In this document: one piece after another, positions 22,969 through 32,945 of the stretch
Numbering within the stretch: position 1 is the stretch's first letter
Layout of the letters: each line of letters starts with the position of its first letter
From: an uncultured Spartobacteria bacterium
GTDB lineage: Bacteria; Verrucomicrobiota; Verrucomicrobiia; Chthoniobacterales; Chthoniobacteraceae
Assembly (NCBI GenBank): GCA_903929475.1
Contig: CAIYUV010000274.1
Coordinates: forward strand, 1-45,315
Direction of reading: 5' to 3'
Length of the DNA: 45,315 bases
The notes under the pieces: model-generated
What the model saw: only the letters and a program-made list of their open reading frames with translations
The model's database searches: none
What the model was told of the DNA's origin: nothing
Position numbers and translations under genes: made by a program

Positions 22969-24132
22969 CTACTTTCCGACGGCAGAGCACGCGCCAATGT
23001 TCAGCTTTTCACCCGCAGGAAGCGCGACGGATGAAAGCGGGGCGCGGAAGTAGAATTTTGGAGCGAGTGCGAAGTCGCCCGCTTTTCCCAGCTCGATGGC
23101 CTTGCCGAGCGCGGGGGAACGCGGCGTGAGGCGGTAGTCGTAGTGTGCGGCGTCGGTGAAACCCGGCTGATCAGTCACGAGGTTGTTGGTGTTTTCAGCA
23201 GGGCCGCTGAGCACGTTCTTGGTGCCGGTGATGAGATTGTTCACGACGCGCACGGTGGGATTTCCAGCGATGCGGAGGAAAGCGCCGGAAGCCGCGCGCT
23301 CGTTGATGTAGGTGTTGTTCACCACGAAAAGCTCCTGTGCTGCGTTCTTCGCACCCTCGGCGGCGTAACCGACCGCGAGTCCATTTTCCGCGCGCGGGCC
23401 GTGCTGGATGATGTTTCCGATGATGAAACTTTTTCCGCCATTCGGCAGGTCAATGACGCAGCTCGAATTGCCGTCCGCCTCATCCATCAAGCGATTGTAG
23501 AGGATGAAATTATTCTGCGCACGGCTCTTCACGAGATGACCGGTCTTCGCGTGATGCGACGAGCAAAACTGGAGCGTAAAACTGCGCACCTGCCCGATGT
23601 AGAGATTGTGCGAATAGCCGTCGCCCGCACCGTTGTGGTGAAACTCGCACGACTCCACAAGCACATCGCTCTCGGGATTCGCGCCCGTGAGGATGCCGTC
23701 TTCGTTGTCGTGAAAAACGCAATGCCTCACGGTGAGTCCCCTGCCCTCGTGCCGGATGCCCGCCCCGTTTTTGTCCGGCACACGACAACCGGAAAACTCG
23801 ATATTCTCCACCGTGGTGTCGCTACCGCGAATGACCCAGATGGCTTTCTGCTGCGCGCTCTTTCCATTCGCCGCCAGATGCGCGACGCCATTCACCCCTC
23901 GCAGTGTGAGCCGGCTGGCCGACCACACAGCGACATCCCCCGCATATTCGCCTGCATCAATCTCAACCACATCGCCATCCTGCGCGACCGCCGCCGCCGC
24001 GCTCGGCGTCTTGAGTTGCAGTGCCGGTCCCACGCGCAGATGCCGACCCGCCGTCACCTCCGCAGCATCCATCGCAAACGGCGCAAGCATTAATGCATAG
24101 GTGAAAATGAGGGCCGCCGATTTCATATTCAT
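22969..24132 (-). CDS. Secreted right-handed parallel beta-helix protein (pectate-lyase-like fold)
   Basis: 387 residues from the ATG at 24132 (a second ATG at 24126 is equally good), signal peptide to about MDAAE. The body shows PbH1-type coils: LTLRGVNGVAHLAANG, WVIRGSDTTVENIEFSGC, GLTVRHCVFHDNEDGILTG, VLVESCEFHHNGAGDGYSHNLYIG, NFILYNRLMDEADGNSSCVIDL, VRVVNNLITGTKN. This fold is used by pectate lyases and other polysaccharide lyases or epimerases. No catalytic residue can be assigned with confidence. Likely the first gene of a two-gene operon with the SGNH hydrolase. Divergent from the SBBP gene across 123 bp that should contain both promoters. Confidence 0.85.
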   Translation of the reverse strand: MNMKSAALIFTYALMLAPFAMDAAEVTAGRHLRVGPALQLKTPSAAAAVAQDGDVVEIDAGEYAGDVAVWSASRLTLRGVNGVAHLAANGKSAQQKAIWVIRGSDTTVENIEFSGCRVPDKNGAGIRHEGRGLTVRHCVFHDNEDGILTGANPESDVLVESCEFHHNGAGDGYSHNLYIGQVRSFTLQFCSSHHAKTGHLVKSRAQNNFILYNRLMDEADGNSSCVIDLPNGGKSFIIGNIIQHGPRAENGLAVGYAAEGAKNAAQELFVVNNTYINERAASGAFLRIAGNPTVRVVNNLITGTKNVLSGPAENTNNLVTDQPGFTDAAHYDYRLTPRSPALGKAIELGKAGDFALAPKFYFRAPLSSVALPAGEKLNIGACSAVGK

Positions 24133-24255
24133 GCGCGACCTTAAAAAGCCGACACGCCACACGCGAGGGAAGACTTGCAGTCGGTGCTTGATGGATGGTC
24201 GAGAGAGTCTTAGTGGCCTATTCGTCAGTGCGGTTTCCATTTCCGAAAAACTTCT

Positions 24256-25830
24256 ATGATTCAGGCGACACTATTTTTTCTCCGAGTCTGCATGGTGATG
24301 TTTTGTTTGGTAATCTGGCAGGGACGCGCTTTTGCCACTAAGCCAACGGAGCATTCCTCTGCAGCCGGGCTGAATTTTAGTTTGCAGTTCTCCACCTACT
24401 TCGGCGGCACGAGCGGTGAATTACTGCGCGACATGACGGTGGATGCGCAGGGCAACATCTACATCGCGGGCTCATCGGGTTCGACCGATTTACCCACGAC
24501 GCCGGGCGATCTTCCGGGGACATCAAAAAAAGACGGTGCGTTTGTGGCCAAGTTCAGCGCGGACGGGAAACTCGTTTGGAGCAAACACTGCGGTTCGGAT
24601 AAATCGTATTTCTACAGCGTGAAGGTGGACAAGAACGGCTCGGTGTTTGTGGCAGGTCGGATGATGCCCGGCTTTCCGACGACACCGGGAGCATTTCAGC
24701 CCACGACGAAGCATCCATGCGGCTTCGTCGGCAAACTGAAGCCCGATGCTTCCGCGTGGGTGTGGGCCAGCTACGTCGGCACCGGCTACGCGGCGCGCGA
24801 CATGACGATGGACGACAAGGGCGACATCTATTGCATCCTCGATTACTTTGCCGACAGCACTGAATCGCTGCCTGCAGGATGGTTCGCCAATACCTATTCA
24901 AAAACACCGCACGGCGGCGGCAACCATCTTGGTAGATCGGATGCAGGCATCATCAAAATCTCCAACGACGGCAAGGTCGTGTGGGCATCGTGGATTGGCG
25001 GTTCGAAGGGCAACGACTGGGTCGCTTCGCTCGGCGTAGGTGCCGACCATGCGCCGGTCATCCTCATGCGCACTTGGTCAAAGGATACGCCTGTGACCGC
25101 GGGTGCCGCCGGTCCTGCTGAAGCATCTGCAACGCCGATGGGCGAAGGCTGGCTGGGCAAGCTCTCCGCCGATGGGGCAAAACTCGTTTTCGGCACCTAC
25201 ATCGCCGACGCCTACCCGCGCACGCATAACCTCGCGTTGGACCCGCAGGGCAATATTTTCATCTGCACCTGCACGAAAAACTGGCCGGTGACGGCGGGCG
25301 CGTTCCAGACGAAATACGGCGGCGGGCTGGAGGATTTCGGCATCGCGAAATTTTCGCCCGCTGGAAAATTACTGGCCGCAACGTATCTCGGCGGCAACGG
25401 ACACGAGACAAACGGCCCTGATCAAATGGTCGTGGATGCGAAGGGAAACGTCGTAGTCGCTGGCAGCACCAGCGCGACCGATTTTCCCGTGACGCCCGGC
25501 TCGCTCCAGCCCAAGAATGCCGATGCTGGCGGCAAATATCCCTACGACGGCATTGCATCCGTCCTTAGCAACGATCTCAGCACACTGCTCTACTCGACCT
25601 ACATCGGCGGCACCGGCGACGACATGGCCCGCGCGTGCTGCGCCGGCTCCGACGGCACGCTCTACATCGGCGGCGTCACGACGAGCCATGACTTCCCGGT
25701 GAAGAATCCATTTCAGGAAAAATACGGCGGCGATCCCGGCTACAGCTCCACACCCAACGGCTGCCAGTTTCCCGTCGGCTGGGGCAACGGCGACTGCTGG
25801 CTCGCAAAATTCCGCGCACTTTCAAAATGA
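24256..25830 (+). CDS. Secreted SBBP-repeat (beta-propeller) protein
   Basis: 524 residues. An N-terminal hydrophobic stretch (ATLFFLRVCMVMFCLVIWQGRAFA) acts as signal peptide. The body repeats the SBBP pattern, for example DAQGNIYIAGSSGSTDLPTTPG, DKNGSVFVAGRMMPGFPTTPG, DPQGNIFICTCTKNWPVTAG, DAKGNVVVAGSTSATDFPVTPG and GSDGTLYIGGVTTSHDFPV, giving a multi-bladed propeller. Such proteins are extracellular or surface-bound; their role is mostly unknown, possibly binding. It overlaps the next gene by 4 bp (ATGA), so the two are translationally coupled. Confidence 0.88.
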   Translation: MIQATLFFLRVCMVMFCLVIWQGRAFATKPTEHSSAAGLNFSLQFSTYFGGTSGELLRDMTVDAQGNIYIAGSSGSTDLPTTPGDLPGTSKKDGAFVAKFSADGKLVWSKHCGSDKSYFYSVKVDKNGSVFVAGRMMPGFPTTPGAFQPTTKHPCGFVGKLKPDASAWVWASYVGTGYAARDMTMDDKGDIYCILDYFADSTESLPAGWFANTYSKTPHGGGNHLGRSDAGIIKISNDGKVVWASWIGGSKGNDWVASLGVGADHAPVILMRTWSKDTPVTAGAAGPAEASATPMGEGWLGKLSADGAKLVFGTYIADAYPRTHNLALDPQGNIFICTCTKNWPVTAGAFQTKYGGGLEDFGIAKFSPAGKLLAATYLGGNGHETNGPDQMVVDAKGNVVVAGSTSATDFPVTPGSLQPKNADAGGKYPYDGIASVLSNDLSTLLYSTYIGGTGDDMARACCAGSDGTLYIGGVTTSHDFPVKNPFQEKYGGDPGYSSTPNGCQFPVGWGNGDCWLAKFRALSK

Positions 25831-27278
25831 CCATTCGTGCTACGATCCTTGCCTCGCTCTGTGCCGCACTCGCTTGCTCACCATTCGGTAAGGCACAACT
25901 ACCCGTTTCTGGAACAAACAACGGTGCAGAGATGCACGCAGCAGGCATCCTGACGACGGATGGAAATGTGAATTCCCTCATGCTTCTCACCGACGGTGAG
26001 GAAACACCGGCCAAATATGAGTTCAGCCAGGGCTTTGATAAACAGACACTCAAAGGCATCTTCAGTGTCGGCCGGGTGCAAGTGACCTACTCGAAAAACG
26101 GTCCCATCCGCACATTGCTGAGCATTAAAAAGGAACCGCAGGCGGCCACGGGCACGGTGACGGGAACGGTTGTGCTAATCGGGAATAACGCATTTTGGAT
26201 CGCAATCAAACTCCCCAACGGCCTGCGCGACGGCTTTGCGGGCAACTGGCCGCCCGGAGAAGTCAGCGCAAAACTGAAAACACTGCGCAAGGGCGACACC
26301 GTGAAGATCAAATTTCACACCGACTTCGAGCGGCATCGCATAGACGCCATGGAAGTCCAGCCGATGCAGGGAAACCCTCCCACACCAAACGCTGTGCGCC
26401 CGCCCAGCCCGCCGCCGCCGAAAGTGCCCGATGGCGTGGTGGCGATTCGCGATGTGGAATACGCGAAGGTCGGCGACAAGAGCCTGCTCCTCGACATCTA
26501 CAAACCTGCCGTGCCTGCTGGAAAATTGCCGCTGGTCGTGTGGATTCACGGCGGCGCGTGGCGCGGAGGTTCCAAGAATTTCTGCCCGCAACTTCACCTC
26601 ACCGAACGCGGCTATATCGTAGCCAGCATTGACTATCGTCTTTCGCAGGAGGCGATTTTTCCTGCGCAAATCGAGGACTGCAAGGCGGCCATCCGATTCC
26701 TCCGCGCCAACGCGGCGAAATACTCCATCAATCCCGACCGCATCGGCGTTGCCGGCGATTCCGCAGGCGGACATCTCGTGGCACTTCTCGGCGCGAGCAA
26801 TAGTGTGAAGGACGTGGAAGGCAAAGTCGGCAACAACCTCAACACCTCCAGTGCCGTGCAATGCGTGGTTGATTTCTACGGCCCGACCGACATGATGAAA
26901 TTCAAAGGTCAGCCCGTCTGGCCGAAGACAGACGATCCGAAGTCACCGCTCTGCCAGCTCATTGGTGGGCCGCTCGCGGAAAAGCAGGAGCTGGTCGCCA
27001 AGGCCAATCCCATCACCTACGTGAGCAAAAATGCGCCTCCATTCCTCATCATCCACGGCAACGCCGACAATACAGTGCCCTTTAACCAAAGTGAACTCCT
27101 CGTCGCCGCGCTGAAACAGGCCGGCACCGACGTGACCTTCGAGGTCGTCAAAAATGGCGGTCACGGTTTTAACGCCGAGCAAAGCCAACGCCTCAAACCC
27201 ATCGTCGAGGCATTCTTCGAAAAAAATCTTAAATCCCCGGTATCGCCCCAGCCCGCATCCGAGAAGACGACGAACTAA
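25827..27278 (+). CDS. Secreted alpha/beta-hydrolase esterase (BD-FAE-like) with an N-terminal accessory domain
   Basis: 483 residues with signal peptide MTIRATILASLCAALACSPFGKA. Residues ~25-190 form an unassigned domain whose second half (GTVTGTVVLIGNNAFWIAIKL ... LRKGDTVKIKFHTDFERHRI) looks like a small beta-barrel. A proline-rich linker (RPPSPPPPKVPDG) follows. The hydrolase part has the oxyanion motif WIHGGAWRGG (near 242), nucleophile GDSAGG (near 309), acid Asp in HGNADNTVPF and His in NGGHGF (near 445). It would cleave carboxyl esters on glycans such as acetyl or feruloyl groups. Coupled to the SBBP gene upstream. Confidence 0.9.
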   Translation: MTIRATILASLCAALACSPFGKAQLPVSGTNNGAEMHAAGILTTDGNVNSLMLLTDGEETPAKYEFSQGFDKQTLKGIFSVGRVQVTYSKNGPIRTLLSIKKEPQAATGTVTGTVVLIGNNAFWIAIKLPNGLRDGFAGNWPPGEVSAKLKTLRKGDTVKIKFHTDFERHRIDAMEVQPMQGNPPTPNAVRPPSPPPPKVPDGVVAIRDVEYAKVGDKSLLLDIYKPAVPAGKLPLVVWIHGGAWRGGSKNFCPQLHLTERGYIVASIDYRLSQEAIFPAQIEDCKAAIRFLRANAAKYSINPDRIGVAGDSAGGHLVALLGASNSVKDVEGKVGNNLNTSSAVQCVVDFYGPTDMMKFKGQPVWPKTDDPKSPLCQLIGGPLAEKQELVAKANPITYVSKNAPPFLIIHGNADNTVPFNQSELLVAALKQAGTDVTFEVVKNGGHGFNAEQSQRLKPIVEAFFEKNLKSPVSPQPASEKTTN

Positions 27279-27467
27279 ACATCAACCGGAAGCAGTTCCC
27301 CAGCCTCAGCAGGGGGCACGAACACTCACTTCGCAGGCCTTTTGACATCCGTTCGAACCGATCCTTCCGCACATCGTTTGTATCGGGTGATTCACAAGGA
27401 TTTCACTGCGCTCGACAAAATAATCTTCGACACTAAGAACGTCGCCCTTTCACCTCATATCAAACGC

Positions 27468-29822
27468 ATGAACATCCGCATCACACTCGCCATCGCCGCT
27501 CTCACGCTGCCGCTTTCCGCCGAAGTCGCCACGACCAAGCCACAGGGTCTCAAATGGGACAGCATGGATCTGGGCCCGTTTGCCAGCGGCTGCTACAAGG
27601 TGGGGAACAGCACCTCGTTCAAAGGTGTCGCTGTCGCGGTGGGCACACACGAGGCACCGGCCACGATGCTTTTTGACACGGAGCTGCTGCGCTTTCACGC
27701 GGCGTGGGAGGGCGGGCTTGCGAGATTTCCGAAGGGACGCGGGGGACTCGAAGGCACCATCGGCGCGGATGGCGAAGTGAAGCTCTCGACCGGCTGGGCG
27801 ATTGGCGGCGGCGCGGAGATCAAAGACGATCCGCGCGAGCGTCATCAAGGACTGCTGCCCGGCGCGCACTGGCGTGGGATATACATCAATGGCGACAAGA
27901 CCGTGCTCAGCTACGCCATCGGCAAGCAGAGCATCATCGAACTCCCCGGCAGCGAAGTCCGCGACGGAATGCGCATCTACACGCGCACTTTCACCATCGC
28001 AGCGGGCAGCGATGTGAAGGAACTGCTCATCCTCGATGCAGGTGGCACGACGAAGGACGGGGCGGCAGGCGTCACTCTCGCGGAGAACGGTGACAAGACT
28101 GCTGGCGTCGCAATTCGCGGCGCAGACGCTGATATGAAATTAGTGGGCAAGGATGGCGGGCGAATCGTTCTCCAAATCCCAGCCCTCAAAGCACCGGCGA
28201 CTTTCCAAGTGGCATTCGCCAGCGCGCCCACTGCTGACGCGGCAAAACTGACGGCAGCACTCCCAGCCAAAGTAAGACTCGTCGCGCCCGCTACTTTCAC
28301 CAAGCCCGGCGCACCACGCTGGGGCGCAGCCGTCGAGGTTGTCGGCAAACTCGGCGACAGCGCGCAGGCCTACGCATACGACGAAATCCCGTTGCCCAAT
28401 GACAATCCCTACAAGTCATGGCTGCGTCCCGGCGGGCACGACTTTCTCCCCGACGGCACCTGCGTGGTCGCAAACATCAGCGGCGACGTGTGGCTCGTGA
28501 GCGGGCTCGACGAAAAACTGGAGCACGTGAAGTGGAAGCGTTTCGCGACGGGTCTCTTTCAGCCGCTCGGCTGCAAAGTGGTGGACGGACAAATCTACGT
28601 GCTGGGCCGCGACCAAATCACGCGCCTGCACGACATGAACAAAGACGGCGAGGCGGACTTCTACGAGAACTTCAACAACGAGTGCGTTGTGACGGAAAAC
28701 TACCACGAGTTCGCCCTCGATTTGCAGACCGACAGCAAAGGAAATTTCTTCTACGCGAAAGGCTCTCCGTGGACGCCGACGAACACCAGCCCGCACCAAG
28801 GCACGATGCTCAAAGTGAGCAAGGACGGCTCGAAGATGGAAATTTTTGCCACCGGCCTGCGCGCACCAAACGGTCTCGGCATGGGCCCCGGCGATGTGCT
28901 CACGTGCAGCGATAACCAAGGACACTGGATGCCGTCGAACCGCCTGAACATCGTGAAGCAAGGCGGCTTTTACGGCATGACGCCCGCCGCGCACCGCGAG
29001 CTGACTTTCAAAAAAGGCGACGGCTCGGAGTTCAAGGCGAACCCTTCGAGCGAAGCCGCGCGTAAGGAATTTCATACGGAGTTTTGGGGCAATTCGCCGA
29101 TTCCCGTGAACGGCTACGACCTCCCGCTCATGTGGCTGCCGATGGATATTGATAACTCTTCAGGCGGCGAAGTGTGGGTGCCTGCTGGAAACAAGTGGGG
29201 ACCGTGGGGCGGCAAGATGCTGCAAATGAGCTACGGAAAATGCGCCCTCTTCGGCGTGATGCAGGAAACTGTGGACGGCGTCGAGCAAGGCGGACTCGTG
29301 CGGTTCCCGAATAAATTCAGGAGCGGCATCATGCGTGGCCGCTTTAACCCGAAGGACGGTCAGCTTTATCTCAGCGGCCTGAACGTCTGGCAGAGCGACG
29401 CCGCGCAGGATGGCTGCCTCCATCGCGTGCGCTACACAGGCAAGGCTGTGACCATGCCCATCGCAATCTCTACGAAGGCGAACGGAATTGAAGTCCGTTT
29501 CAGCGGAGCACTCGATGCGGCCAGCGCAGCGGATGCAGGCAACTGGAACGTCGAGCAATGGAATTACAAATGGACCGGCGACTATGGTTCGCCCGACATT
29601 TCCACTCTCGATCCAAATCGGAAGGGGAAGGACCGCATCACCGTCAGCAAAGTGACCGTCGGAGCAGACAAAATGAGCGTGATGCTCGAACTCTCGGATC
29701 GCGTCCCGGCAATGACACTGCGCACCAAGTGCAACGTGAAGGCCGCCGATGGCAGCGAAGTGAAATATCAAATCGATCAGACGGTCAACCGCATCCCAGA
29801 TCAAAAACCGGCGGGGAAATAA
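27468..29822 (+). CDS. Secreted DUF6797/sorbosone-dehydrogenase-like beta-propeller protein
   Basis: 784 residues from the ATG at 27468, which gives signal peptide MNIRITLAIAALTLPLSA; codons upstream to 27342 have no signal character. The first ~250 residues match the DUF6797 pattern (WDSMDLGPFASGCY, APATMLFDTELLRF, GLLPGAHWRGIYINGDKTVLSY). The rest resembles the propeller of PVC membrane-bound dehydrogenases: GGHDFLPDGTCVVANISGDVWLV, YVLGRDQITRLHDMNKDGEADFYENF, FATGLRAPNGLGMGPGD and VNGYDLPLMWLPMDIDNSSGG. It would oxidise sugars or bind them in the periplasm; no cytochrome c motif is visible. 189 bp separate it from the esterase gene. Confidence 0.8.
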   Translation: MNIRITLAIAALTLPLSAEVATTKPQGLKWDSMDLGPFASGCYKVGNSTSFKGVAVAVGTHEAPATMLFDTELLRFHAAWEGGLARFPKGRGGLEGTIGADGEVKLSTGWAIGGGAEIKDDPRERHQGLLPGAHWRGIYINGDKTVLSYAIGKQSIIELPGSEVRDGMRIYTRTFTIAAGSDVKELLILDAGGTTKDGAAGVTLAENGDKTAGVAIRGADADMKLVGKDGGRIVLQIPALKAPATFQVAFASAPTADAAKLTAALPAKVRLVAPATFTKPGAPRWGAAVEVVGKLGDSAQAYAYDEIPLPNDNPYKSWLRPGGHDFLPDGTCVVANISGDVWLVSGLDEKLEHVKWKRFATGLFQPLGCKVVDGQIYVLGRDQITRLHDMNKDGEADFYENFNNECVVTENYHEFALDLQTDSKGNFFYAKGSPWTPTNTSPHQGTMLKVSKDGSKMEIFATGLRAPNGLGMGPGDVLTCSDNQGHWMPSNRLNIVKQGGFYGMTPAAHRELTFKKGDGSEFKANPSSEAARKEFHTEFWGNSPIPVNGYDLPLMWLPMDIDNSSGGEVWVPAGNKWGPWGGKMLQMSYGKCALFGVMQETVDGVEQGGLVRFPNKFRSGIMRGRFNPKDGQLYLSGLNVWQSDAAQDGCLHRVRYTGKAVTMPIAISTKANGIEVRFSGALDAASAADAGNWNVEQWNYKWTGDYGSPDISTLDPNRKGKDRITVSKVTVGADKMSVMLELSDRVPAMTLRTKCNVKAADGSEVKYQIDQTVNRIPDQKPAGK

Positions 29823-29826
29823 TCGC

Positions 29827-32800
29827 TCACGGCACCAGCCGAATCCGCCCGCCGTCATCAGGCTTGAGATAGAATCCAGCGAAGATCGCCTCCTTCTGCA
29901 ACACAACACCACTGTAGCTGATCGTGGTCTGGCCGCGCTTGAATGTGCCGCTCCACATTCCAGTCGAAAGCGCAACAGTGCCGCGCAGGGATTGGTCCGT
30001 GGATGAAGGCGCGGGTGTGATGCGTCCGCTCGTCGCGACGACGGCGGGCCATGTTGCGTTGAGCGTCGCATCGTCTGCATTCACAGTCGCCGCGCCGGCG
30101 CTCACATCAAGCGCTGCGAGCAAACGTGGCAGCGGTGCGCCCGGCGATGTCGCAACAGGCCGCTTGTAATGCGAGCCGCTCAAATCAACATCCAATCCCG
30201 CAGGCCACCCCGATGGAAATCTTCCGGCAACTGCAGGGCGGAACCATCGCAGCGTCGCACTCGCATCACTCTTCGGCAAATCAGCAAGCGCGACATTTCC
30301 ACTGAGCGAGCCTTTGCCTGAATACAACAACTGGAAGACCGGCCATGTGCCGTCGCCGCGCAGCGCAGCACCGATGGTGATCATTTTCCCGTCGGAAAGC
30401 GCCCCGATGAGAGTGACCCCGCCATTTTTTGAAACGATCATGCGCGCCAAGCCGTCGCCGCGCGGTTGATTTGCGCCAGCGGGCACCGAGGCGCTGAGCC
30501 GCATCGTGTATGCGCCGAGCAGGGCGTCCGGCACTTTTACGAAGGGGGCGGGCGGATTCGGCAATGAGGAATAGAGCGAGCGCTCCGCCGTGAACAACGT
30601 CTGCGCGCCGCCGGTCACGGAAAGCGTGGCGTTGATCGCCGTCACCGGCGAGGCGGTCGCGGCTGCTTGAAATGCGAGTGTGAGCGATGTGTGCGGCACT
30701 GCGAATTGCGCAGCGTTGCCTCTGCCAAAAAGCGCATTGCCCGTCGCATCAAATTTACCAGTGAAAGCCGAAATGCGTCCGGCGATCACGATGCTGCCCG
30801 TGAATGTCCCGTTTGCGTTCAGCGTCACAGTCAGCAACCCGGCTTCCATGTTTGAGCCCGGCGCTGCTGCAACAAGCCCGCGATAAATACCGCGCGCAGC
30901 CGGCCATGGCGTGGGGATGAAATTTGCCGTGAGCGTGAGCGACCCCGGCATCGTGAATGCGAGCGTTGGCTGCGCGCTCGTCAGCCCGCCAGTCCATCCT
31001 GTGAAGAAAAATCCCGCGGATGGCGTGGCTTTCACCGCCAGTTGCTCACCTGCGGTGTGCATGGTGCTTCCAAGAAAGCCGTTCGTCACACTCCCGCCGT
31101 TTGAGGGCGAGAGGGACACATTCAAAGTCGCAGGCGTGCCGCCGATGGCGACACGTTTCACCGGTGCCCACTCGGAGGGGTAAATGTCATAGACCACCGC
31201 CCGCGCACGCAGCACGCGTGTGCCCTCCGTTGTCGCTGGAAACGTGAAGGCGGTCGAGGCATCCACGTGCGTCTTCACGGGCGAAACGAGTTCATCGGCG
31301 CTGGTCACGCTGATGTCGTCGAGATGCCAGCCGACGCCGTCGTCCGTGTCCGTGTAGGCATCGAGACTTTGCGTGTAGTCGAATAAAAACCGCACGCGAA
31401 TCGCCCTTCCCGCGAAGTCGGCGAGCGAATAACTGCGGCTGGTAAAGGCGGCCTCGCCGGAAGTATTCGCGCCTGTTTGCGAAAAAACGTCCGCCCACGA
31501 GAGTCCTTCATCCACCGAAATCTGCACGCGCGCAGTCTGACCAGTTCCCGCCCAACCCAGCCGGCTCTTCCATTGCAGATGCGATGCGGAACTTGGGACA
31601 AGCACTTGATTCAACTCCAGCGACTGCCGTGTGAAATCCGGACAAGCGAGGTGAAAACCCTTCGCGCCGGTCGCGTGCAAATCGGAAATGACACTGTAGC
31701 TTCCCGATGTTTTGGCCGTGACATTTGCAAGGCCGTTTTCCGCACCCTCGATCGCACTGAACGCCGCCGCCGTGCTCACCTCCCAATCGTATCCGGTCGC
31801 ATTTGGCACAGCCGCACACGTGAAATCGGCGGCGGTATTTTGTGAAACCACGTCCGTGCCGGAAATGTCCGCAAGCACGGTGTCCGCACCGCTTTTCGCA
31901 GGGTCGAACATCCGCACGGTGTAGGTAAAATTTCTCGGTTGTCCGCCGATTTTAACGCCGTTGATTTGGACAGTCGTCGCAACATCCTGAGCTGGCGCTG
32001 GCAGACCATGTGGATCATTCACAGGTTGGTCGGCAGGAATCCACGCGACGGTGTTTTCGCCGTAGCCGTTTGTGATCGGCTCCAGCGTGTTCGCGACAGT
32101 CTGGCTGTTTCTTGTGAGCGTGACTGTAGCGCTGGAAAAATCCGCGCCGGGATAACTGAACGACCACCTCGGGAATACAAGCTGATAGGGCACATAGCCG
32201 GGGGGCGGCCATGCGACAAATTCGTCGCGCACTGCGGGACGGGTTCCGTTGAGATTGGCGTCGAACACCCACAGCGCGTTCGCGGCGAAGTGCGGATTTT
32301 GCGCGGGCACGTCGCCGGTTCCCATCGTCTGCGTCTGCGGGTAAAGCACCCAGCGGCGATGGCCAAGCTCGGCGTTGTTTGCGCCGGGATCCTCGATGTA
32401 GCCGGTGATGGCGTCGGCGCCGTGCCGACCAAGGTAGAGGTCGGAGCTCGACGCCGCAGTCGCTCCGTCGGCGGTGTAGTAAATCCAGTTCGCCGGAGGA
32501 GTGTGGCTGAGTTGATCATTTGCACTCATCATCAGTGCGGCTTGCTGGCACTTCGCATTGTTCGTAGCGGAAAATACAACGTTCGCAGGAAGACCCGCCA
32601 TCGCCCGGAACCAATTCACGCGGAGCAGCACCGCATCGCGGTAAGCTGCGCTCGTGGTGCCCGCATTTCCCGTGAGGACATCACCCGTGAATCCCATCGG
32701 CACATCCTCGGACGCGGAATAGACGGCATTAAAAAATACGCGTGTCTCCTCACGACCCGCCGTGTCCACTACGAAGCCCGCGCCTGCGGCGGGCAGGATG

Positions 32801-32901
32801 AGCGCAGCGCCCGCGAAGAGGGCGAACGCGGCGTGTTGGATGTGTCTGCAAACTGTCACTGGTGACAACCTAGGAAGAAGCGCGCCATCGGCAAGCGACA
32901 T
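29827..32901 (-). CDS. Large secreted protein with CAP (SCP/PR-1) domain and InlB-B-type repeat
   Basis: About 1024 residues from the ATG at 32901; a GTG at 32859 would put the signal peptide (HIQHAAFALFAGAALILPAAGA) nearer the start and is equally likely. The CAP domain follows: AVLLRVNWFRAMAGLP, QQAALMMSANDQLSHTPP and AELGHRRWVLYPQTQ, with His and Glu positions of the CAP cavity. A middle jelly-roll-like part leads to LSPSNGGSVTNGFLG ... SAGFFFTGWTGGLTSAQPTLAFTMP, a bacterial InlB-B/divergent repeat, and a C-terminal domain found in large PVC secreted proteins. Its role is unknown, perhaps adhesion. It faces the DUF6797 gene with only 4 bp between stops. Confidence 0.78.
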   Translation of the reverse strand: MSLADGALLPRLSPVTVCRHIQHAAFALFAGAALILPAAGAGFVVDTAGREETRVFFNAVYSASEDVPMGFTGDVLTGNAGTTSAAYRDAVLLRVNWFRAMAGLPANVVFSATNNAKCQQAALMMSANDQLSHTPPANWIYYTADGATAASSSDLYLGRHGADAITGYIEDPGANNAELGHRRWVLYPQTQTMGTGDVPAQNPHFAANALWVFDANLNGTRPAVRDEFVAWPPPGYVPYQLVFPRWSFSYPGADFSSATVTLTRNSQTVANTLEPITNGYGENTVAWIPADQPVNDPHGLPAPAQDVATTVQINGVKIGGQPRNFTYTVRMFDPAKSGADTVLADISGTDVVSQNTAADFTCAAVPNATGYDWEVSTAAAFSAIEGAENGLANVTAKTSGSYSVISDLHATGAKGFHLACPDFTRQSLELNQVLVPSSASHLQWKSRLGWAGTGQTARVQISVDEGLSWADVFSQTGANTSGEAAFTSRSYSLADFAGRAIRVRFLFDYTQSLDAYTDTDDGVGWHLDDISVTSADELVSPVKTHVDASTAFTFPATTEGTRVLRARAVVYDIYPSEWAPVKRVAIGGTPATLNVSLSPSNGGSVTNGFLGSTMHTAGEQLAVKATPSAGFFFTGWTGGLTSAQPTLAFTMPGSLTLTANFIPTPWPAARGIYRGLVAAAPGSNMEAGLLTVTLNANGTFTGSIVIAGRISAFTGKFDATGNALFGRGNAAQFAVPHTSLTLAFQAAATASPVTAINATLSVTGGAQTLFTAERSLYSSLPNPPAPFVKVPDALLGAYTMRLSASVPAGANQPRGDGLARMIVSKNGGVTLIGALSDGKMITIGAALRGDGTWPVFQLLYSGKGSLSGNVALADLPKSDASATLRWFRPAVAGRFPSGWPAGLDVDLSGSHYKRPVATSPGAPLPRLLAALDVSAGAATVNADDATLNATWPAVVATSGRITPAPSSTDQSLRGTVALSTGMWSGTFKRGQTTISYSGVVLQKEAIFAGFYLKPDDGGRIRLVP

Positions 32902-32945
32902 TGCGCCGATTGACAGCACGCATTTCCCGCGACACGCATCAGGCG

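Noticed and set aside
27279-27467. tRNA or riboswitch in the esterase-propeller gap
   Set aside because: No cloverleaf, T-arm motif or known riboswitch core could be seen; the gap seems to be only an untranslated leader.
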